Assembly: GCA_013823135.1 (NCBI GenBank)
Contig: PNLP01000040.1
Location: 1-64,000 of the forward strand
Reading direction: 5' to 3'
DNA length: 64,000 nucleotides
From: Planctomycetaceae bacterium
GTDB lineage: Bacteria > Planctomycetota > Planctomycetia > Gemmatales > Gemmataceae
A program made the position numbers and the translations under genes. Shown piece by piece: positions 18,330 to 28,200 of this stretch. Position 1 is the first letter of the stretch. Each line of letters starts with the position of its first letter. Below the pieces are notes generated by a model that saw only the letters and a list, made by a program, of their open reading frames with translations, was not told where the DNA came from and made no database searches.

Positions 18330-18731
18330 TCAATCGTCGATGTCGATTGGTCGATTTGGGTGGCGATTTTGGAGGTCCAATTCGGCGGGTCTGCTCGCAA
18401 GTTTTACCTTGAAAGTCTTACGTTCCGAGCCACGCTGGACTTCAATTTCTACCACAGCACCGGGGCGGAACGAACAGATATGCGAAACGACCTGATCGAA
18501 CTCGCGGGGTTCAAGAGTACCCACTCGTAGTAAAACATCTCCGGCGCGTAACCCAGACTTCGCGGCCGGAAGCCCCGACTGCACACTTTCAATCGTCAGA
18601 GCCCCTGTCTGAACGGTGATGCCCATATACCCACGAGCCATCGGGTCCGGGGTTGGTTCTGCAGGAACTGGGGCGAGTGTGAATAATAGGCTGCTCAAGA
18701 AGCACGCAGCGAATTCGGAAATCGTGAACAT
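18330..18731 (-). CDS. Small secreted PDZ-domain protein
   Basis: The start at 18731 gives MFTISEFAACFLSSLLFTLAPVPAEP, a signal peptide; the open frame extends another 56 codons upstream but without signal or RBS. The 133-aa product is little more than one PDZ domain: GYMGITVQTGALTIESVQSGLPAAKSGLRAGDVLLRVGTLEPREFDQVV, followed by a basic strand and a C-terminal tail. No protease domain is attached. It could bind C-termini of envelope proteins. It lies upstream of the ATC-hydrolase-like gene on the same strand. Confidence 0.8.
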   Translation of the reverse strand: MFTISEFAACFLSSLLFTLAPVPAEPTPDPMARGYMGITVQTGALTIESVQSGLPAAKSGLRAGDVLLRVGTLEPREFDQVVSHICSFRPGAVVEIEVQRGSERKTFKVKLASRPAELDLQNRHPNRPIDIDD

Positions 18732-19060
18732 TGGCCGGCTCCTGGCGTTGCCGCCTCGACCGCGGAGAGGCAGCGGCCTATCTTCAGTCATTGCCGAAGT
18801 TGTGAAAGAATGCAAGTGGGAAGTTTTTACAGTCAGGGCCGTTTGCGTAACGGCTGATGGCGAACAACTGAGTAGTTGGAGTCTTTCGTCTCTTCCCATG
18901 CCGGTTCATTTCGTCTAGTGGTGTTTGTACACTTGTTCAATATTAAGATTCGATTTCTTGCTGTCGGCGCAAGGTGTCGCCCGGTGTTGCGTTCGTTTGC
19001 CAGAAGCGTGGTCGAAGCGACGACCTTCAGCAAATCTTCAACAACGATGAGGGACTTCAC
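18732..19060. promoter_or_regulatory. Divergent intergenic region, 329 bp
   Basis: This gap separates the minus-strand PDZ gene from the plus-strand repeat protein and must contain both promoters. The 18900-18960 part is more AT-rich than its surroundings (GTTTGTACACTTGTTCAATA). I see no convincing gene and no clear -35/-10 pair. Confidence 0.4.
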
Positions 19061-19603
19061 ATGCGTATGGCTTCAATTTGCCCAGTCGCGGCGGTTCTGT
19101 TGTGTCTGGGCGGGGCAACGGTTGCTCAGGCTGGCGGGTCCGTCTGGGGATACAAGGGCGGAGAGTTCCGACGCGAAGCGAACGGGAAGTGGGTTGAGTA
19201 CCAGGGTGGGAAAGCCGCTTTCTCGTTCATCGACACTGGGACGGTTGGAGGCGCACAACTGCTGCACGACCCGAGCCGCGGTATCACTGTCAAGCTGACC
19301 GACAAACAAGCCATCGTTCGATCCGGGTTGGATGTCCTCCTAACCTACGATGGCGGCTGGGAACGGCAGGGCTGGAGCTACCAGGACGGGAAGGGAAGCT
19401 TCAAGCACACAGGCGCTGGCAAATGGACTGAATATCAGAACGGGAAGGTCGCGTTCACCTTCAAGGAGACGGCTCGCTCAGCAAACGAAGTCCATCTCTA
19501 TGACGCGAGTCGCGGGATCACCGTCAAACTGACTGTAACGGGTGCGATGGTGAGTTCGGGCCCGGACTACATCTTCACGATCAGGGGGCACTGGACGGAG
19601 TGA
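19061..19603 (+). CDS. Secreted protein with two tandem ~75-residue repeats
   Basis: The ATG at 19061 gives a signal peptide (MRMASICPVAAVLLCLGGATVAQAG) and 180 aa. The mature part is two copies of one unit. Copy 1 contains GGEFRREANGKWVEYQGGKA, then HDPSRGITVKLTDKQA and a GGW end. Copy 2 contains GKGSFKHTGAGKWTEYQNGK, then YDASRGITVKLTVTGA and a RGHW end. The spacing and the G-K-W-x-E-Y, S-R-G-I-T-V-K-L and terminal W residues match, so this is an internal duplication of a beta-strand-rich unit. I believe similar units occur in other planctomycete proteins, but the function is unknown. Confidence 0.75.
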   Translation: MRMASICPVAAVLLCLGGATVAQAGGSVWGYKGGEFRREANGKWVEYQGGKAAFSFIDTGTVGGAQLLHDPSRGITVKLTDKQAIVRSGLDVLLTYDGGWERQGWSYQDGKGSFKHTGAGKWTEYQNGKVAFTFKETARSANEVHLYDASRGITVKLTVTGAMVSSGPDYIFTIRGHWTE

Positions 19604-19622
19604 CGAACCAGTCACAACCAAG

Positions 19623-19662
19623 GCAACTCGGATGCTGGCACAACAGCCAGCATCCGGGTTGC
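19623..19662 (+). terminator. Rho-independent-like terminator
   Basis: A 17-bp stem (19623-19639 with 19646-19662; one G-T pair) encloses a 6-nt loop ACAACA and is followed by CTTCGTTT. It lies 20 bp after the repeat-protein stop. Confidence 0.7.
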
Positions 19663-19776
19663 TTCGTTTGACCAAGTTGCAAAGCACCTGTGCCACCGGA
19701 TTTTGCAGACGTAATCATCTGGTCGCACGCGCCTGATGTCCTAGCCTACTCGTTTCCAATGATACATCGGTGAAAC

Positions 19777-20307
19777 ATGGCGAAGACAAAGACAAAGACG
19801 AAGACTACCCCTGTGAAGCGAGTCGTCGAAGACGACCTTGAGATGCCCCTCCCCGAGGCGTTGCCACTTGAGCCGGTGGCGATTCGGCGGGTCGATACGA
19901 GCATGATCCTCGATATGGAGGGTCTTGGTGGTGAAGTTGCCAGTGCCTTGATCGTCAACGGTTTGCTGGCTTACCTGTCCGTGCAAAACAAAGGCGTGAA
20001 CCTGATTGCTGCCAACCGGCAGCACACGGCTTTTGTACCCGTGCGGACCGTAGGCTGTGTTGCCACGATGGATATCAAACAAGAAGATGTGAAACACTTG
20101 GTTGCTGCAAACGGTGTTGTAGCGTTTCTCCTGGACGACGGTGACGAACGGGTAAGCTGGTACCTGCCTGCGGCCGAGTACGTTGAACGAGCCGAGACTC
20201 GTGGAGAAGGTGGCATGCGGTTGGACATGGATGAACACGCGAGTTGGCTCGACCAATACGAAGGGCACCCCGGGATCCGGAAGGCGTTTGCAGGGTTGCG
20301 GGGCTGA
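19777..20307 (+). CDS. Conserved-looking hypothetical protein, 176 aa
   Basis: The ORF begins with a lysine/threonine-rich tract (MAKTKTKTKTTPVKRV) and continues with a mixed alpha/beta region (MILDMEGLGGEVASALIVNGLLAYLSVQNKGVNLIAANRQ). No signal peptide or membrane segment is present, so it is likely cytoplasmic. I do not recognise a family. Codon use is like its neighbours, which supports its being a real gene. The clpS gene follows 225 bp downstream on the same strand. Confidence 0.6.
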   Translation: MAKTKTKTKTTPVKRVVEDDLEMPLPEALPLEPVAIRRVDTSMILDMEGLGGEVASALIVNGLLAYLSVQNKGVNLIAANRQHTAFVPVRTVGCVATMDIKQEDVKHLVAANGVVAFLLDDGDERVSWYLPAAEYVERAETRGEGGMRLDMDEHASWLDQYEGHPGIRKAFAGLRG

Positions 20308-20532
20308 GATCGGCATCCCACCGATTTCGGCATTTGTGGTGACGGGCAAGCATGCCCGCAAATCCTATATGGTGACGGCCATTGTTGCATGCCCGATGAG
20401 TACCGTAACACATCGCCTTCAATTCCTGACACGATCGAAAAATGCAAGAACTTCCGGTCGTGTCATTCGCCATTCCCCTGCCGCACACGACGAGGTAGAA
20501 TCTCAGCAAGAATTGCACCCCGGAGATTCCTC

Positions 20533-20868
20533 ATGGCCTCCCCGATTCCGGATGTGCTGCCGGACACAGAGACCGAGAACGAAACCCGGACCCGCAGGCA
20601 ACCTCCCTACGCCGTCATCCTTCATAACGATGATGTGAATGGTATGGAGTTCGTCGTCAGCGTGATTCGCAAGATATTCGGATATTCTGTTGAGAAGTGT
20701 GTCGAACTCATGATGGAAGCCCATGAGAAGGGGCGAGCAGTGGTATGGATCGGGGCACTAGAAGTGGCGGAACTGAAAGCAGATCAAATTCGTTCGTGTG
20801 GACCAGATCCTGTCCAGAAAGCAAAAGGTGCTCCTACGCTGGGCGTCAGCGTTGAACCAACCGCGTGA
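20533..20868 (+). CDS. clpS: ATP-dependent Clp protease adaptor ClpS
   Basis: ClpS delivers N-end-rule substrates to ClpAP. The ATG at 20533 gives 111 aa, usual for the family. The conserved core is PPYAVILHNDDVNGMEFVVSVIRKIFGYSVEKCVELMMEAHEKGRAVVWIG. It includes the NDD that contacts the substrate N-terminus and the His of MEAHEKG. The C-terminal extension after CGPDPVQ is variable in the family. clpA is not adjacent, which is common. Confidence 0.92.
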   Translation: MASPIPDVLPDTETENETRTRRQPPYAVILHNDDVNGMEFVVSVIRKIFGYSVEKCVELMMEAHEKGRAVVWIGALEVAELKADQIRSCGPDPVQKAKGAPTLGVSVEPTA

Positions 20869-21134
20869 CTCGCGAGTCGCGGCATTCCCATTCCTCTAGC
20901 GCATAGAAGTGCCATGCCAATCCTTTCATTCTCTCTACTCGACTGATGCCAATTTTTGGGCACTGATAACGCTGAGATTTCCAGGGGATCGTGATAACCG
21001 AGTGGGTTTCAGGGTTTTCAAAACCGCCTATGAGGAGGGCCATCAACCGTCACAAATCGTGGCTTTCTTCAAACACAAGCGGTTTTTCGCTCTCACAATT
21101 GGCATCAGTCGAGCTAAAAGATTAGTATAAACTG

Positions 21135-21683
21135 ATGGTGGAACGCTCGGTACTCAAAGGCGAGATCACCTCGGAACATCCAAATCAGTCTATTGTCGGA
21201 TTTGTGTCTAGACTTGGCACCCTCAGCCCCTCATTTATCAAGTATGTCCACACACCTGAAGGCGATCTCCCTACACCAGCCGCGTATCACAACGTGACGG
21301 ACATCGGTCGTCCGGTTGCATGGGTTGTGGTGAAATTGTTCACCCTCGCTTATGCCCTCGCAATCGTCTTGCTATGTCGGACACCGCGGACTGAACGCAG
21401 AGGTTGGCGGTTCACGGCGGAATGCGAGTTGATCGTGCTCGGGATGCTTCTCCTGAGTGAACGAACGTGGAAACACCACGCGGTCATTCTTCTATTCCCT
21501 GCAGTGGCACTGGCTTTTGCAACAACGTTTGAGCTACCCAATTGGGTGGGTCGATTTCTGATAGGGATATTGATACTTGCGGCGATTCTCATGACACTTG
21601 CCGGCGTGTTTGGACCTCATCTCGCCGATCTTGCCCTTGTTTACGGCACCCTCACGCTGGCGTTCGGATTGCTCGTCCTGTGA
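21135..21683 (+). pseudogene. Truncated C-terminal part of a GT87/DUF2029-type membrane glycosyltransferase
   Basis: The 182-aa frame carries hallmarks of the C-terminal end of GT87 membrane mannosyltransferase-like proteins: EHPNQSIVGFVSRL near the start, then ERRGWRFTAECELIVLGMLLLSERTWKHHAVILLFPAVAL, followed by two more hydrophobic helices. Full family proteins are about 400 aa or more and have a catalytic N-terminal half. Here nothing resembling it is found upstream; 20869-21134 is AT-rich and stop-filled. It is best read as a 5'-truncated relic, although the remaining frame is still open. The start codon used in the coordinates is merely the first ATG. Confidence 0.65.
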
Positions 21684-21836
21684 ACCGGGTTGGTCCTCGT
21701 GTGCGGGTTAAAGCAACCAGATCGGTTACGCCAAACAAGTTCGGGGGAGATTTCGGGCTGAACGGGTCGGAATGAATGCAGAGGCTGGGTATACTGAGTG
21801 GTTGAGGCGATCGCCCCGCCCGGCCCGAGGGATGCC

Positions 21837-24800
21837 ATGCCGGCCACAATCAATCTGTTGATGCTGATCCGATCAACGCTTGCCGTGTTGTCACTTTTCG
21901 TGTTTGTTTTCAGCCTCCCTGCGTATGCTCGGCAGCCCGATAACAAGAAACAGGCTGAGCCCAAGGCCAAGGATTCGCCCGTCGTTAAGTTGCCTGACGG
22001 CACATTCTTGTGGGTCGGCAACTCTGCGGATGGCAATGGGGAACGGGTAAGTCTGAGCCCACAGGAACTCCAGAAACTTCTCGATCAACTCGATCAGTTG
22101 AGGAAACAACTCGCGGCGAAGAAACCGACTCCCCCGAGCGGATGCGCCATTCGAGGCCGGGTCGAGAAGCGAGGCGAACAGCTTGTTGTATCGCTCAAAC
22201 TCACCTGTACGTTCCGCACCACCATACCCCAATCTGCTGTTGCGTTGGGCGGACGGCGTGGCTTCCTAGTCGGAGCTACCCTTGATGGGAGCAAACTTCC
22301 GATCCTCGACACAACTGATGATGGCTTTTCGCTCATGGTCGAAACGGTCGGCGACCACACGCTGACGCTCGATCTGGAGGCTCCGATCACTTCACGCGGT
22401 GGCAAGCCAGAACTAGGGTTCGAGATTGGACTCCCACGCGCAGCAATTACGACGTTGCTTTTTGACTCGCCCGGACAGGATGTGAAACGTGTGAATCTCA
22501 CCACTCGTACCATCGATCCCGGGCAAAGCGTTCGTCCACCAGAAGTGCGCCGCACCCCTGCGCTCGAGTTAAAACAACTCACTTCAAAACCGGGACAGGA
22601 GGCAGGCTACCCGCTTGGCCCAGTTGATACGTTGGAGGTGACGTGGGACCCGCCGGTAGCCGCAGCCCAACCCGCTGACCAGGTCCAGTCTGCCGAATTG
22701 GATGTCTCTGTACTTCTCACTCAAGGGGTAGTGGAGACGACAGCCAAAATCCGGTTACGTGGCCCCGCTCGCGAGTGGAAACTCGTTGCGCCTTCGAATG
22801 CAGATCTGAGCGTAGACTACGTCGCTGGCAGTGATGTTGGGCCGACGCTCCCTGCCACTATTACAAGACCCGGTGATCCAAATAAACCAGTCTGGAGGAT
22901 TGTGCTCCCCGTCGGTTCCGCAGGTTCGGATTGGGTGGTTACCGCCGTTACTCGCCAATTGAGACCGAAGCCAGAAGACCCAGCCTACCGTGGTCCGTTC
23001 TCCATCGGTCCATTCACAACGCTCGACGTACTCCGCCAAACCGGGATGGTCCGTGTGACGGCAGGAGCAAACACTCACTTCACTTTCAAACATGGTCCGG
23101 ACCTTCGGAAGGCAGAACCTACTGGTCCCGCCGAGGATGAGGTGACCACTGCGTTCTTTCGTCTCACAACCGGTCCGACTGGAGCAACGCCGGTTAATAC
23201 TCCGTTGTTCACCATTGAAGCCCGTTCTCAACATGGCGCAGTAAAAGTCAAACCAACTTATCGCATGACCCTTACGGATGCCGGTTGGCGAGTTCGTGCT
23301 GAGATAAAAGTAATTCCTATCCGGACAGAAGTGGAGTCTGTTGTCATAGAAGTCCCCTCGGATTGGCGTGGGCTTGAAGCATTGCCACCTGAGTTGGTTG
23401 AGGGAGTTCAGCAAGGAGTTTCGCATGATGGCTTTTGGGCTACAACGGCGGCTCGCTTTGCAGGTGGCCTTAGAGTTCCTGTAGTTGTTCGTCTCGCTAT
23501 GGGCCACAAGCAACCTTTCGATCTCGTCCTAACCGCGACGGTTGCGGTGGACCCAGGCGACACGAGTGGAGTCGTGCCTCTCCCGCGGTTTCCAGAAGCA
23601 TCTGTTTCCGCAACGTTTGTGTCGGCAACGGTTCCTGAGGGATTTGAACTTCGGGGTGAGACTCGTGACTGGGATGACGAGTACGCGGCGTGGGGCACAC
23701 TGATGACGCCAGGAACCGATGCGGGTGGGAAAGCTACGCGTGCGGTGACAACAATGACCGCGAAGGCTGAAGCTGGTTTTGCGCGTGTCACGCTAGCTTG
23801 GAATCCATACCACGCTGACTTGGCGAGCGACCTGCGTGTAGACGTTACCGTTGGCGACCGGCAGATCGTAATTGTTCAACATATCAGACTCCAATCGTCA
23901 ACCGGTTTACCACGTCAATTACGATTCCGCGGACCAGTTTCCGCAGCAGCGTTCAAGACTGTCCCGACATTGGATTTTGTTGGCCCCGGCGAGTGGGGAA
24001 TGACCACGACTCCTGACGCGAAGGATGTATCAGTCTCGGTGAGTTTTGCGGTGGCGCAGGTGCGTCAATCTTTGAGCGAGACTGCCGCATACCAAGTTCC
24101 GGTTCCGATTCTCTGGCCAGTCGGAGCAAATCGACTCGAAGCCACGGTACGAATTTGGTCGAATTACGACAGGAGTCGCACGATCACCAATCAATCGTCG
24201 GGGTGGCGTGAGATGCCAGTCGATCTGGTGCCCGACCGCGATATGCTACCGGCACTCTCCTTGTTCGCGTCGAACGTTGAGTCCCTGCTGCTAGAAACCC
24301 ACCCAACCGCTGATGTGGGGACCGTGTCGATCTGGGTAGAACGAGGTTTCATACAGGCTTGGGGGGCGGAAGATGGAACAGTAAGTTACCGCGCTCGTTT
24401 TCTGATTCGGCGCTGGCTCAGGCCAAGTCTCGAAATCCGTATCCCTGGGTCGCTTGCGGGTCCAAACCCGGAGTTTTTCCGAGACGGGCAACGTGTGGAG
24501 GCGGTGCCTAACACAAGGACAGACGACGCTCGTGGATTCCGCATCCCCTTACCAATTGCAAGGACTGGGGCGACAACCGTTGTTGAGGTTCGATACCAAT
24601 TAGCGGTACTCCGAGGCCGTCCAGGGGATCTGCTGTATCAACCACCTCTGCTCTCAGGAGTTGTCTTTTCGGGACCGGTTCGGTGGCATGCATTAGTTCC
24701 ACCGGGGTGTACTCCACTCCTCGTCGCGGGAGCCCAAGCGGACTTTCGTTGGCGACTTGGTTCATTTGGCATTTCACCCCAGGCTACAGGATCGGAAGAG

Positions 24801-25295
24801 TCAATCGAGGCTTGGTTCGCATGCGGTGAAGACAGCCGGGGTGATCTCGTTGCATTTGATGAGGGGTTCACAGCTCGACAGACTATCCCAACCGGTATCG
24901 CGGTTTATCAGATCCCAACAATCGGGATGATATTCGTCTGTTCAGTTTTTGCTTTCGTTGTCGTACTCCTCCTCTGGCGATTACCCAAGGCGATGTTTGG
25001 ACTGGGGATAGCAGGTGTGGGTGCCGTTGCAGTTGTAAACGCGTTGTTCTTTCCTCACCCTGCTGCTCAAGTCCTTGGAGCGTGTCAGCCTGGAATTGCT
25101 GCGGCCGCGGTAGTGCTGGCATTGTTGAGTGTTACCCGGTGGTTTCACAACCGACGACTGACAAGGATGCCGGGCTTTTCACGGACTCCGCAGGATCCCT
25201 CTGGTCATCTGATGGTTCTCCCATCATCTGCTCGCAACCGACCGAACCCGGTTGCTACTCCTGCACTTGACCCCGTCTCACCGATCGAGGGGTAA
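21837..25295 (+). CDS. Giant envelope protein A (one module copy, C-terminal membrane helices)
   Basis: ATG 21837, preceded by a GAGGG ribosome-binding site, gives 1152 aa. Residues 1-31 are a signal peptide (IRSTLAVLSLFVFVFSLPAYA). Next come VVKLPDGTF and a coiled-coil-like stretch (LQKLLDQLDQLRKQLAAK, about 80-100). A beta module follows with GDHTLTLDLEAP (about 172) and FEIGLPRAAITTLLFDSPG. About 600 residues of beta-rich, Ig-like sequence come after that, with no catalytic motif that I recognise. The last 130 residues hold three hydrophobic helices (IGMIFVCSVFAFVVVLLLW, LGIAGVGAVAVVNALFF, GIAAAAVVLALLSV) and a short polar tail. It ends 4 bp before giant protein B and shares its module, so the two should act together. 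Base composition is lower in GC than most of the window. Unknown function. Confidence 0.8.
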   Translation: MPATINLLMLIRSTLAVLSLFVFVFSLPAYARQPDNKKQAEPKAKDSPVVKLPDGTFLWVGNSADGNGERVSLSPQELQKLLDQLDQLRKQLAAKKPTPPSGCAIRGRVEKRGEQLVVSLKLTCTFRTTIPQSAVALGGRRGFLVGATLDGSKLPILDTTDDGFSLMVETVGDHTLTLDLEAPITSRGGKPELGFEIGLPRAAITTLLFDSPGQDVKRVNLTTRTIDPGQSVRPPEVRRTPALELKQLTSKPGQEAGYPLGPVDTLEVTWDPPVAAAQPADQVQSAELDVSVLLTQGVVETTAKIRLRGPAREWKLVAPSNADLSVDYVAGSDVGPTLPATITRPGDPNKPVWRIVLPVGSAGSDWVVTAVTRQLRPKPEDPAYRGPFSIGPFTTLDVLRQTGMVRVTAGANTHFTFKHGPDLRKAEPTGPAEDEVTTAFFRLTTGPTGATPVNTPLFTIEARSQHGAVKVKPTYRMTLTDAGWRVRAEIKVIPIRTEVESVVIEVPSDWRGLEALPPELVEGVQQGVSHDGFWATTAARFAGGLRVPVVVRLAMGHKQPFDLVLTATVAVDPGDTSGVVPLPRFPEASVSATFVSATVPEGFELRGETRDWDDEYAAWGTLMTPGTDAGGKATRAVTTMTAKAEAGFARVTLAWNPYHADLASDLRVDVTVGDRQIVIVQHIRLQSSTGLPRQLRFRGPVSAAAFKTVPTLDFVGPGEWGMTTTPDAKDVSVSVSFAVAQVRQSLSETAAYQVPVPILWPVGANRLEATVRIWSNYDRSRTITNQSSGWREMPVDLVPDRDMLPALSLFASNVESLLLETHPTADVGTVSIWVERGFIQAWGAEDGTVSYRARFLIRRWLRPSLEIRIPGSLAGPNPEFFRDGQRVEAVPNTRTDDARGFRIPLPIARTGATTVVEVRYQLAVLRGRPGDLLYQPPLLSGVVFSGPVRWHALVPPGCTPLLVAGAQADFRWRLGSFGISPQATGSEESIEAWFACGEDSRGDLVAFDEGFTARQTIPTGIAVYQIPTIGMIFVCSVFAFVVVLLLWRLPKAMFGLGIAGVGAVAVVNALFFPHPAAQVLGACQPGIAAAAVVLALLSVTRWFHNRRLTRMPGFSRTPQDPSGHLMVLPSSARNRPNPVATPALDPVSPIEG

Positions 25296-25299
25296 TGTT

Positions 25300-28200
25300 A
25301 TGCCACGTTGGTTTTTCATTGTGGCTGGAGTCGCCGGCGCAGTTGTCGTGGGAATCGCGACGGGTGCTCCGCAGAATAACACTTCGCCTGGGCAGTCGGT
25401 CGCGGGTCCAGTTGCCGTAGTTTCTGCCAGCGACCGCGTAGAGGATCCATTCCCAATTCGCCGGGTGCGGGCTAGTGAATCGCAACTTCCCGAAGTTCAG
25501 AAGCAACTTGAGCCTGGTCCAGTCGTTCGACTTCCTCGTGGTGAATTCGAGACTCGCGTCCGATCCGCCGGGCGAATCCTAGCTGAAGCACGGCAGGTTC
25601 CCAGAGTCACAGATGCTCGTTTCAGGGCCTCACTTATCGGGGGTGACCTGGTGGGAACGGCCGAACTCGAGATTGTGAGCATTGGTACTTCTGCTCGATT
25701 TCTTGTGCTCGATCCGCTCCGTCTCGCTTTGTCGGCGGCTGTCTGGGGAGACGGGCGTGAGGCCATTGTTGCAGTGCCCGTTAGCGGCCTCGCCCCGGCG
25801 GTTTGGGTAGACCGTGCAGGTAGGCATACCCTCAAATTGAGCTGGTCCGCGACCGGAGTCACTGAACCTGGTGAGCAACGGTTTGAGTTGCGAGTTCCGG
25901 CCGCCCCAACAGCAGTGTTCGTACTGGAACTTCCCTCGGGCCAAATACCGACTGTTTCTGCTAATGAGGTTCTACTCACCGGGCCATTCCCGATTCCGGC
26001 AAATACCAATCGTTCGGAGTGGCATATCCGGTTTGGAGGACGATCTCGGCTTGATATTGCTGTTCGGCCTGCGGGTAACCCCGGCGTGGCAGCGACCGCA
26101 ACTCTCTCAGCAAGGTACGAGATTATACCAGGGCAAATTGCATGCGGTTTCGAATACGATCTCCGTCCGGCGAGCGGCGCAGTTGGTGAATGGTTGTTCA
26201 CAATCGACCCTGGATTGAAGATTGCGGATGTTGTGATGAACAACCGGGCAGCTTGGATCATTGACCCTCCGACTACACCGAATTCAGCTCGTAGACTTCG
26301 GGTCACCCTCCGACAGCCAGGTGCCGGGGGGAAGATACTCATTTCTGCAGTCGCTCCGTTTCTGGACCATGCTCGAGTGACAAATTCTTCACTTCCCGTG
26401 GTGCGACCGATTGGAGCTGTTCTAGACGATGAGATGATCGAGATAAGAGTTGCACCTGGGTTGACGATCGAGAATTGGAACCCGGGTGATTACCGGTTAC
26501 TCGATTCCCAAACCATCTCAGACCAAAGCAGGACACTAACTCTCACGGGAACTCTTCTCGCATCTGGGATGGACCGTTCATTTCGTCGCCTACCAGTTCT
26601 CGGTGTATCGAGCTATGAGCAGGATTTCACGACACATGAAGATGTTGCCTTGAGGTTTGATCCTGACAGGATTCTGGCAGCATTCCGAGTATCTGTGCGA
26701 GTCAGACATGGCCCATTGTTTGGGTTAACCGTAAAGGTTCCACCTGGCTATGTATTTGCTCGTATGTACCCCGCACTCGACGAACTTGTGTCGTACGCTG
26801 GTATCCGTGCCGATAGCGTAGTTGTTGAGTTTGCTCGTCCTCTTGCCACCGGCCAGGCGGTTGATCTAACATTCGAATTCCGTGGGCCAGTATTGGTACC
26901 TGGAACGAACCGATTGGTATTTCCCGCGTTCACGCCAGTCGGAGCGAAAGAGCGAGTCGGTGTGCTAGGAATCTATACCGGCTCGATTTGGACTGCGGAA
27001 CCGTGGGTGGGTGCAGGGACATCCCGACTTGGGTGGTTCGACGCAATACTTCCACTTTCCTCGGTCGGTGTGACGGCAGTATTTTGCTACAGTGGTGATG
27101 ATCTTGATGGTGGCGTTAATCTGACGCCAGCGAAACCAAACTTCTCTGTGAAAGCTGTTGCACGTTCTCAACGCTCCGGCCAGCACAATGGTGCTACAGC
27201 ATTCTCAATTGATGTCCACGCGGGCACGCTACCTCTGATTTTGGCGGTAGAAACACGTGCAGGTGACTCGACCCGAAGTTGGCGGGTCATCGAGGGCGCA
27301 AACGCTGTGGCATTTGCATTGCCATTCCCAGTTGAAGCGATTGCGACGCGGCCTGCGATGATTGGTTACCTCTGTCCATTTCGGTTGTGGCTGATCAAAT
27401 TTGCACGACCAGCGACCGGTGAAATCACGGTCGAGTCAACTCTTGAGCGATCGGCTAACTTCCGAGATGGGCAGCCTCCCTCGATTGCAATTGCCGGAGC
27501 AGCGGAATACATCGTTACCTCCATTTCGGAACCGAAACCCAGACACTCCACCACGGCAGTAACGACATGGGGATTTTCAGACTTATATCTTGTTACAGCC
27601 ATCCAAAATACAACTGATGGGACAGTGATGTTTGGGGGTTCAGTAGTTTCAGCGACCAGTGTAACACTGCCGATCACGCTTCCTGCTGGGGTGGAAGTGC
27701 AGTCAGTAATAGTTGGGAGAAATTGGGTACCACCCGGGTCGTTGCGAATTACGCCAAATGGGGATGTTCATATTCCATTACCCTCACAACTCCCAGTCCG
27801 CTTTGAAGTGAGATATCGCCTTACTATTGATCATGATGGTCCGTTCGTCACGATATTGAGTCCCGAGCCCCGACTTCCACTGAAGGGCGAAGTGAAACGA
27901 TGGTGGGCGTTTGCCTCTACGGTGCTCCCCGGGTGGCCTGTCCGCCCATGGGAGCTTGAGCCAGTATCCGAACTCCCTGCGCTGCTGGATGTGTTTCCAC
28001 ACTTTGGTGCAGGCGTGTTCGTATCACGTTCCCCAGGCGAGCAAGTTCGTGTGGCGACGAGGGGAGTTGCGGATGCGATGGGGATTGCTCTCTGCTGTCT
28101 GTTGCTCGCGTTGGGTTGGACAGGTGCAAGACGTCGCAATCTGTTCTGCAGCTTTCTTCTGTTCATTACGATGTTTGTTGTGGCGATCGTGGTTCAACTT

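Noticed and set aside
20909..21130. 73-codon frame upstream of the GT87 relic
   Set aside because: AT-rich, no homology, no RBS; it most likely reflects non-coding sequence.
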